6,997 nt of DNA from Chloroflexota bacterium (GTDB taxonomy: Bacteria; Chloroflexota; Ktedonobacteria; Ktedonobacterales; Ktedonobacteraceae): the NCBI GenBank assembly GCA_005881995.1, contig VBHV01000239.1, positions 1-6,997 on the forward strand. Direction: 5' to 3'. Below, one piece after another: positions 1 through 3,941 of the stretch (within the stretch, counting starts at the first letter, position 1; the number at the start of each line of letters is the position of its first letter). Under the pieces are notes generated by a model. That model searched no databases, was not told the origin of the DNA, and was given only the letters and a program-made list of their open reading frames with translations. A program made the translations under genes and the position numbers.

Positions 1-584
1 TTGCCCCCGAGGGAACCAACGTCGCCACACACGTCCTCTACCTGGAGCGTTTCCTGAACGCCCTCGGCTATCCACAAGTCACCCTCGTCGGCAATTCGCT
101 TGGCGGCTGGATCGCCACCCGCTTTGCCGTGGAACATCCTGAGCGCGTCGAACGCCTGTATTTGCTCAACAGCGCGGGCTTACGGCGCGAAAATATGCGC
201 TCGCCCGTGGCCAACGATCGCACTGCCGCCCAACTCTCCGTTGAACACACCTGGGGATTTTCATTCCCAACCCCCAGGTTCATCCTGGATGCCGTCGTGC
301 GCAACTCACAAACGCCCGCCTATGCCGGTTTCATAAACGGGTACGACCCCCGTGAAGAGTTAGATACCATCCTGGCGCAGGTCAAGAGCCCCACCACCAT
401 CATCTGGGGCGAAAATGATAGCCTCCTGCCCATCATCTACGCCCACGATTTACACCACGGCATCCCTGGCTCGAAACTGGTACTCCTACCACATGTAGGC
501 CATATGCCACAGATTCAAGCCCCCACCCAGGTAGCCCGCCTGCTTCTCTCTTCTATCGCTCAGCAGCCTGGCGTTGTAATTTAA
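1..584 (+). CDS. Alpha/beta hydrolase fold protein, C-terminal part (5' end outside window)
   Basis: The reading frame is open from the first complete codon at base 3 to TAA at 582-584, so the start lies upstream of the window. The nucleophile elbow G-N-S-L-G-G is visible, with the catalytic Ser at 96-98. The acid is the Asp of WGENDSLLP (417-419), and the His is in HVGHMPQ (501-503). All three members of the Ser-Asp-His triad are therefore present in the expected order and spacing for the alpha/beta hydrolase fold. The segment between elbow and Asp, including the NSAGLRRE stretch and a Phe-rich part, would form the cap that sets substrate choice. The family includes C-C bond hydrolases of the MhpC/BphD type, esterases and haloperoxidase-like enzymes; the substrate cannot be read from this fragment. 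No signal peptide can be judged because the N-terminus is missing. A GTG at 129 lies inside the fold after the catalytic Ser and is not a real start. Confidence 0.9.
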   Translation, partial: APEGTNVATHVLYLERFLNALGYPQVTLVGNSLGGWIATRFAVEHPERVERLYLLNSAGLRRENMRSPVANDRTAAQLSVEHTWGFSFPTPRFILDAVVRNSQTPAYAGFINGYDPREELDTILAQVKSPTTIIWGENDSLLPIIYAHDLHHGIPGSKLVLLPHVGHMPQIQAPTQVARLLLSSIAQQPGVVI

Positions 585-865
585 CAACCTGTTCCTAGAT
601 TCCACGCAAATGATGTAGGGGCGCAATTCATTGCGCCCTCTTGAAAGGCCGATTCGCCAGAGGTGGGCGCAATGAATTGCGCCCCTACATCCCTATACCG
701 TTCGGCAATAACAAGTACTTTTTGGCCCTTTCCTATTCCTTCTCCCTCAAACATGTCATAATACATCGCAATGTAAGCATATGTTAGTGTAGCAAATACG
801 TGCGATAGTTCAGAAAAGCTGTAGTAGATGAATCCCTTCCAGGCTTGTGCGCTTGAATTTCTCAT
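581..865 (-). CDS. Doubtful small ORF, 94 aa, running into the inverted repeat
   Basis: A minus-strand ORF begins with ATG at 865-863 and is preceded by a fair Shine-Dalgarno sequence (AGGAAG, about 6 bases before the ATG). The first 59 or so residues (MRNSSAQAWKGFIYYSFSE and onward) are rich in Tyr and Phe. I do not recognise any family. From about residue 60 the frame crosses the inverted repeat, so the tail (GAQFIAPTSGESAFQEG...) is translated repeat and probably not selected protein. The TTA stop overlaps the end of the hydrolase gene on the other strand. Its DNA is visibly richer in A+T than the neighbouring genes. It could be a small orphan gene whose end was replaced when the repeat inserted, a decayed remnant, or a chance ORF. 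Confidence 0.25.
   Translation of the reverse strand: MRNSSAQAWKGFIYYSFSELSHVFATLTYAYIAMYYDMFEGEGIGKGQKVLVIAERYRDVGAQFIAPTSGESAFQEGAMNCAPTSFAWNLGTGC
612..691. repeat. Perfect 27-bp inverted repeat with self-palindromic arms (REP/MITE-like element)
   Basis: Bases 612-638 and 665-691 are exact reverse complements over 27 bp, separated by 26 bp. Each arm also contains its own palindrome: a 9-bp GGGCGCAAT with its complement around a 2-base centre, at 619-638 and 665-684. The element can therefore form either one long stem or two short hairpins. The core GTAGGGGCGCAATTCATTG resembles dispersed intergenic repeats I recall from several bacterial genomes, but this is from memory and unchecked. No T-tract follows on either strand, so a normal intrinsic terminator is less likely, although it could still reduce read-through from the hydrolase gene that ends at 584. 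Confidence 0.85.
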
Positions 866-873
866 GATATACT
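845..873 (+). promoter_or_regulatory. Possible sigma-70-type promoter for the sigma-like gene
   Basis: TTGTGC at 845-850 and TATACT at 868-873 are 17 bp apart. The -10 box is close to TATAAT, while the -35 box matches TTGACA only in its first three bases. Transcription would begin near 880, giving a leader of about 38 bases before the ATG at 918. This is pattern matching only. Confidence 0.3.
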
Positions 874-917
874 TCCTAAGCGTCGAGAATAGCCTAGTTT
901 GTTAGAAGCAGGTACGA

Positions 918-1688
918 ATGTCGATGGAGTCGTTTAATTCCTCTCACATCCCAGGTGTTCCCACCGGAGTGGGAGGCCAGGTTGATGGCACGCCCCAGGT
1001 GGAGTCGCTTTCGATCAACGAACTTGCTCGTTGCTGCTCAGAAGAAACCAATAAATTTCTCAAACAAAGCGTCTCTAATGATCGCTACTGCCTTGAGCTA
1101 TTTCGCCGTGCTATCACCAGGCGCAGCGACGATGCCTGGGCATGTATTTACCAGCAATATGCTCCTCTGGTTTTGACCTGGGTCAATCAGCACCAGAGCG
1201 CTACTTCACTACTGGGCCAGGATGGCAGTGCACCGCTGGTCAATGCCGCCTTTGCCAAATTCTCACAGGCGCTGACCCCCGCCAAGATGGATAACTTCGA
1301 TTCACTGGCGGCTGTTTTGAAGTACCTCAAAATGTGCGTACACAGCGTCATCGCCGACGAGGTGCGCTCTCGTCAGGCGCGGCAGTATGAAGAAACGCTC
1401 GAATTAATCGAACACGAGCCGGCTACGGATGACCCCGCCGATGACGTTGTATCAAACATCTCCGCGCAAGGCCTGTGGCAGGTCATTCAAGAGGAACTCA
1501 ATGGCGAAGATGAGCGTATTTTGATTTATCTTGCCTACGTGCAAGGCATGAAACCAAGCGAGATTAGCAGCCAGCATCGCAAACTCTTCCCCACGGTGGA
1601 AGATGTCTATCGCATCAAACGCAATGTGCTGGAGCGCCTGCGCCGCAATCGTCGATTACAAACCTTGTTCAAGCACCAGATTCTTTGA
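918..1688 (+). CDS. Sigma-70/ECF-like RNA polymerase sigma factor, 256 aa
   Basis: This probably directs RNA polymerase to a set of promoters. Residues about 58-155 resemble sigma region 2: a helix with DDAWACIYQQYAPLVLTWV, a block LVNAAFAKFSQAL, then FDSLAAVLKYLKMCVHSVIA ending in the basic DEVRSRQARQYEE segment, where region 2.4 would contact the -10 element. Residues about 185-247 resemble region 4: LWQVIQEELNGEDERILIYL, followed by a helix-turn-helix (GMKPSEISSQH...TVEDVYRIKRNVLERLRRN) ending in an Arg-rich helix. An acidic linker (EHEPATDDPADD) joins the two. The N-terminal 57 residues are extra compared with a typical ECF factor of about 180-200 aa and contain a Cys-Cys pair (39-40). 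The ATG at 918 has only a weak AGG at 910-912; the ATG at 924 is an alternative start. The next gene on the same strand encodes a zinc-finger protein of the anti-sigma kind. The match is divergent, so it could also be a sigma-like regulator rather than a working sigma factor. Confidence 0.72.
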   Translation: MSMESFNSSHIPGVPTGVGGQVDGTPQVESLSINELARCCSEETNKFLKQSVSNDRYCLELFRRAITRRSDDAWACIYQQYAPLVLTWVNQHQSATSLLGQDGSAPLVNAAFAKFSQALTPAKMDNFDSLAAVLKYLKMCVHSVIADEVRSRQARQYEETLELIEHEPATDDPADDVVSNISAQGLWQVIQEELNGEDERILIYLAYVQGMKPSEISSQHRKLFPTVEDVYRIKRNVLERLRRNRRLQTLFKHQIL

Positions 1689-1776
1689 TAATCAAGAAGT
1701 CCTATCGTTGTGCTTTGTCCAGGGAGATAGATACTAAAATAGCAAAGACGTTCGTTTATTCAGGTGAAAAGGACAA

Positions 1777-1910
1777 ATGAAGCCTGCTGAGTCAGGTATC
1801 GTAATACCGGCGAGAGGGGAGAATCGTCAGTATTCAGCGAAACGTTACTCAGTGGGGGCGACCCTTATCTTGCGAGGAAGCACAGCTTGCTTCCTGCCTG
1901 AGTAGTAAAT
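1777..1910 (+). ncRNA. Candidate structured RNA (possible solo HEARO/omega-RNA-like element or leader)
   Basis: This stretch holds a dense set of perfect potential helices. There is a hairpin at 1795-1808 (GGTAT/ATACC around CGTA) and a weaker GAAT/ATTC pair at 1821-1835. A 7-bp helix, TACTCAG 1846-1852 with CTGAGTA 1898-1904, encloses two more hairpins: a GC stem at 1854-1865 capped by a GCGA (GNRA) tetraloop, and an 8-bp stem AGGAAGCA/TGCTTCCT at 1875-1895. That makes a three-way junction. CCGGC at 1807-1811 could also pair with GCCGG at 1921-1925. The block begins with ATGA at 1777. As I recall, HEARO RNAs (the omega RNAs of IsrB/IscB nucleases) adjoin ATGA-type sites and are abundant, often without their ORF, in some genomes including Ktedonobacter. 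No nuclease gene is present here. The helices are seen in the sequence; the family assignment is inference, and the ends are approximate. A 42-codon ORF (1777-1905) occupies the same bases but looks less convincing. Confidence 0.38.
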
Positions 1911-1931
1911 TGTAGACCGTGCCGGATTATC

Positions 1932-1958
1932 GTTCGTGTAGTTCGTATAGTTCGGACT
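1932..1958 (+). repeat. Three tandem 9-bp units beginning GTTCG
   Basis: Three consecutive 9-base units start with GTTCG, at 1932, 1941 and 1950. The first two differ at one position (GTTCGTGTA and GTTCGTATA); the third keeps only the first five bases (GTTCGGACT). They lie 67-93 bases before the ATG of the zinc-finger gene. They could be a small direct-repeat operator or simple slippage; nothing else in the sequence decides this. Confidence 0.45.
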
Positions 1959-1983
1959 CAGTCAATCTCAGGCGTCGCGGGTT

Positions 1984-1999
1984 TTGGTCGTTTGACCAA
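1984..1999 (+). promoter_or_regulatory. Hairpin just upstream of the zinc-finger gene's ribosome binding site
   Basis: TTGGTC at 1984-1989 and GACCAA at 1994-1999 form a perfect 6-bp stem around a GTTT loop. It ends 12 bases before the AAAGGA ribosome binding site at 2012-2017. No T-run follows, so it is not a standard terminator. It may be a leader structure affecting translation, or an end hairpin of an element occupying the spacer. The TTG at 1992, a possible alternative start, lies partly in its loop. Confidence 0.4.
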
Positions 2000-2011
2000 T
2001 ATCCATTGCTT

Positions 2012-2017
2012 AAAGGA
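2012..2017 (+). promoter_or_regulatory. Ribosome binding site that decides the zinc-finger gene start
   Basis: AAAGGA lies 7 bases before the ATG at 2025. The in-frame TTG at 1992 has no comparable site and falls in a hairpin, so the ATG at 2025 is preferred. Confidence 0.65.
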
Positions 2018-2024
2018 AAAGCTC

Positions 2025-2834
2025 ATGGAGTGTAGTGAACCCGGCGTCATTCGCGATGAAGAACTGCTTGCTTATCTGGCAGGGGAGAGGGTAAGGCCAG
2101 TCGTTGAGCAGCATCTTGCGCGTTGCCATCATTGCTCAACGCAGGTAGCAGAGTATCGCGGATTGGAGCGCTCGCTTATCAAAAAACTCTACCGGTGGGA
2201 TTGCCCACCCAATCAAATACTCGGTGAATACCAGATGGGCTTGCTCAGTAAAGAAGCTACTTCTGTAATCGACATGCACCTCGATCGGTGTGTGCTCTGT
2301 GCTGCTGAAGTCGCAACACTCTCAGAATTTCTGGCGAACGATCCCATGCTTGTTGCGCCTGTTGCTGTTCAAGCCTCCTCTCAAAATAACCATAGCAGTA
2401 CAATACAGGATGTGAAACGGGTCCTCGAGGGACTGCGTGAGCGCTCAACAGCTCATGCGCGTCGCATTATCGCGGCCCTGCAGCCTCAACAGCCTCGCTG
2501 GGCTTACCAACGTAATCCCACCAGTTCAGTTGCCTGGCCCCGTCGCTATACGGCTGAGGATTTCAGTATATCTGTCCAGCTCGAACGAGGTACCAGCCGC
2601 AATGATGCCCTGCAACTGATTGGCTTTGTCAATCGCAAAGGTACCGCACTGGAAGCGCTTCAGGGGATTCCGGTCTTGCTTTCATCGCAAACCAGCGCTG
2701 TCTATACGCAAAACATCGATGAACTGGGCAACTTTGTCTTCTCATCGATCTCACCGGCAACCTATACATTGGAGTTGCAGCTCCCTGACAGCACCATCGT
2801 CATCGAACAACTTCCAATAGCCCTGCAGGATTGA
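2025..2834 (+). CDS. Cytosolic protein with two zinc-finger (anti-sigma-type) modules and a carboxypeptidase-regulatory-like C-terminal domain, 269 aa
   Basis: This is probably the negative regulator of the sigma-like protein encoded upstream. Two H-x3-C-x2-C motifs typical of zinc-binding anti-sigma domains are visible: H30-C34-C37 (HLARCHHC) and H85-C89-C92 (HLDRCVLC). Each is preceded by a further Cys (C3 and C60) and by a similar helix (EELLAYLAGE; ILGEYQMGLLS), so the two modules look like an internal duplication. Residues about 125-180 form a charged linker with Arg and Gln. Residues about 181-269 resemble a small beta-sandwich of the carboxypeptidase-regulatory kind (LIGFVNRKG...GIPVLLSS...IDELGNFVFSSISPATYTLEL). 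There is no hydrophobic membrane segment, unlike many anti-sigma factors, so it should be soluble and might respond to a cytosolic signal through zinc or the beta domain. The ATG at 2025 is chosen for its ribosome binding site; starting at TTG 1992 would add 11 residues. Anti-sigma function is inferred from motif and neighbour. Confidence 0.75.
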   Translation: MECSEPGVIRDEELLAYLAGERVRPVVEQHLARCHHCSTQVAEYRGLERSLIKKLYRWDCPPNQILGEYQMGLLSKEATSVIDMHLDRCVLCAAEVATLSEFLANDPMLVAPVAVQASSQNNHSSTIQDVKRVLEGLRERSTAHARRIIAALQPQQPRWAYQRNPTSSVAWPRRYTAEDFSISVQLERGTSRNDALQLIGFVNRKGTALEALQGIPVLLSSQTSAVYTQNIDELGNFVFSSISPATYTLELQLPDSTIVIEQLPIALQD

Positions 2835-2904
2835 TGCCCATTCATGTGGTTCCATTCTGTATAACGTACAACGTGTATCATGGTAACTCACGATGTACGA
2901 ATGT

Positions 2905-2944
2905 GTGAGGGGTACAGGGGACTCAGTCCTCCTGTACCCCTCAC
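2905..2944. terminator. Strong hairpin between convergent genes, probable bidirectional terminator
   Basis: A perfect 14-bp stem (2905-2918 with 2931-2944) continues after a single bulged T (2930) as 4 more base pairs (GGAC/GTCC) with a TCA loop. It sits between the convergent zinc-finger gene (ending 2834) and methyltransferase gene (ending 2941). Position and stability fit a shared terminator, although neither side has a clean T-tract. The stem covers the methyltransferase stop codon (2941-2943). Confidence 0.6.
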
Positions 2945-3720
2945 TTCTTGCGCGCAACAAGGCGCGTAAAGCCCAGGTTACGACCACGATCCAGGCGCAG
3001 CATCTCGATTTCCTCCTGCGATGATGGCAGCCCTTGCTCAAGGGAAACCTCCATCCATCTCAGCCAGTGCTTCCACCCATCAGGGACGAAATCCGCCACC
3101 TCAACCTCAACCAACCCCGTCTTCTCCCAGTGCCTCCGCCACCAGTCAGGACTGTGGAAGCTCCACCAATCCCAGGACCAGTAAGGAGCCAGGTGGTCGG
3201 GCAAGCCATGGGTAAATTCGTGCACCAGCCCGGGTACAACGATCGCGATGTAGCCACCGGGGCGAACGAATTGCGCGTAGTAGCCCAGGTAGAGATCATC
3301 GGTACCGAAGTAGTGATATGCATCCAGACTAACCAGCGCGTCAAAGAAGCCACCGGCAAACGGCAGTGTATGAGCCTCGGCACCAATCGGAAACACCGCG
3401 TCCTGTAGATTGGCTGCGCAGATTCGCCGCCAGTTGTCGCTCGCGCTAATCCATAAGTCCGTCGCCCATACCTGGAGATGAAATTCACGCGCCAAAAAGA
3501 TAGAGCTGCTGGCCCGCCCGCAGCCCATATCCAGCACGCGCGTAGCGGCCTGGAAATCCATCACCTGGCTGAGGGCCTCGGCCAGCCATACAGAATTTGG
3601 CCCCATCCCATTCTCCAGCATCCATTGCGGGTCATAAGTTGCCGAACGCGGAAAGCTATCAACGGTAAGTAGCGCGGCAAGCTCGGCCGGTGTATGCTTT
3701 CTGGGTCTCGATGATTGCAT
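2941..3720 (-). CDS. SAM-dependent class I methyltransferase, 259 aa
   Basis: This transfers a methyl group from S-adenosylmethionine to an unknown acceptor. Numbered from the ATG at 3720, motif I is VLDMGCGRASSS (62-73), the SAM-ribose acidic residue is in VWATDLW (D88), motif IV is DALVSLDAYHYF (127-138), and a late motif RPGGYIAIVVPG lies at 153-164. The order is that of the Rossmann-like class I fold, and the length is normal for small-molecule methyltransferases. After the core comes a Trp-rich stretch (about 181-200, with WSWDWW and DWWRRHW) that probably lines the acceptor pocket. The protein is soluble, with no signal peptide. The frame is open back to an ATG at 3831, but that start has no ribosome binding site. 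GGAGG stands 6 bases before the ATG at 3720 and 3 before the adjacent ATG at 3723, so 3720 is preferred and 3723 is possible. It is divergent from the CHAT gene and convergent with the zinc-finger gene, so it is likely a single-gene transcript. Confidence 0.87.
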   Translation of the reverse strand: MQSSRPRKHTPAELAALLTVDSFPRSATYDPQWMLENGMGPNSVWLAEALSQVMDFQAATRVLDMGCGRASSSIFLAREFHLQVWATDLWISASDNWRRICAANLQDAVFPIGAEAHTLPFAGGFFDALVSLDAYHYFGTDDLYLGYYAQFVRPGGYIAIVVPGLVHEFTHGLPDHLAPYWSWDWWSFHSPDWWRRHWEKTGLVEVEVADFVPDGWKHWLRWMEVSLEQGLPSSQEEIEMLRLDRGRNLGFTRLVARKK

Positions 3721-3725
3721 CATCT

Positions 3726-3730
3726 GCCTC
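3726..3730 (-). promoter_or_regulatory. Ribosome binding site that decides the methyltransferase start
   Basis: Read on the minus strand, GGAGG is followed by CAG and then two ATG codons (3723 and 3720). Spacing is 3 bases to the first and 6 to the second, favouring the second. No such site precedes the ATG at 3831. Confidence 0.65.
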
Positions 3731-3848
3731 CGATTCTCCTGACTAATTCCAAAGAAACTGAATGACGTACGTTTATTACGAGAAAGATATGCAAACGTGG
3801 CGTCAGCCACTTCTCTGTCTTCACGTGACATGATACAATACGCAACAC

Positions 3849-3872
3849 TTGATGTGATTAATCACCAATCAA
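3849..3872. promoter_or_regulatory. Palindromic operator candidate in the divergent intergenic region
   Basis: GTGATTAATCAC at 3854-3865 is a perfect 12-bp palindrome. It is flanked by TTGAT (3849-3853) and ATCAA (3868-3872), which are also inverted copies but offset by two bases. It lies about 77 bases before the CHAT start and about 130 bases upstream of the chosen methyltransferase start, so a bound dimeric regulator could affect both genes. No regulator is identified, and I see no convincing -35/-10 pair for either gene. Confidence 0.45.
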
Positions 3873-3941
3873 AATCGTCTAAAGCTGTAGCAATTACTAT
3901 TCACTGCTGGCTAAGGGATATAAACCTGGAACTATGAACGC

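Noticed and set aside
129..584. GTG 129 as a true start of a 151-aa protein
   Set aside because: The upstream in-frame sequence encodes the hydrolase nucleophile elbow, so the gene begins before the window.
1992..2024. TTG at 1992 as start of the zinc-finger gene
   Set aside because: It has no ribosome binding site and sits in a hairpin, whereas ATG 2025 has AAAGGA 7 bases upstream.
1954..2928. GGACTCAGTC present at 1954-1963 and 2919-2928, flanking the zinc-finger gene, as possible element ends
   Set aside because: A 10-base match is expected several times by chance in 7 kb, and the second copy is explained by the terminator hairpin.
3034..3408. Plus-strand ORF opposite the methyltransferase
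   Set aside because: It is Pro-rich, antisense to the methyltransferase core motifs, and has no recognisable domain.
3919..3924. TATAAA as a -10 box for the CHAT gene
   Set aside because: Transcription would begin almost at the start codon and no -35 box lies at the right distance.
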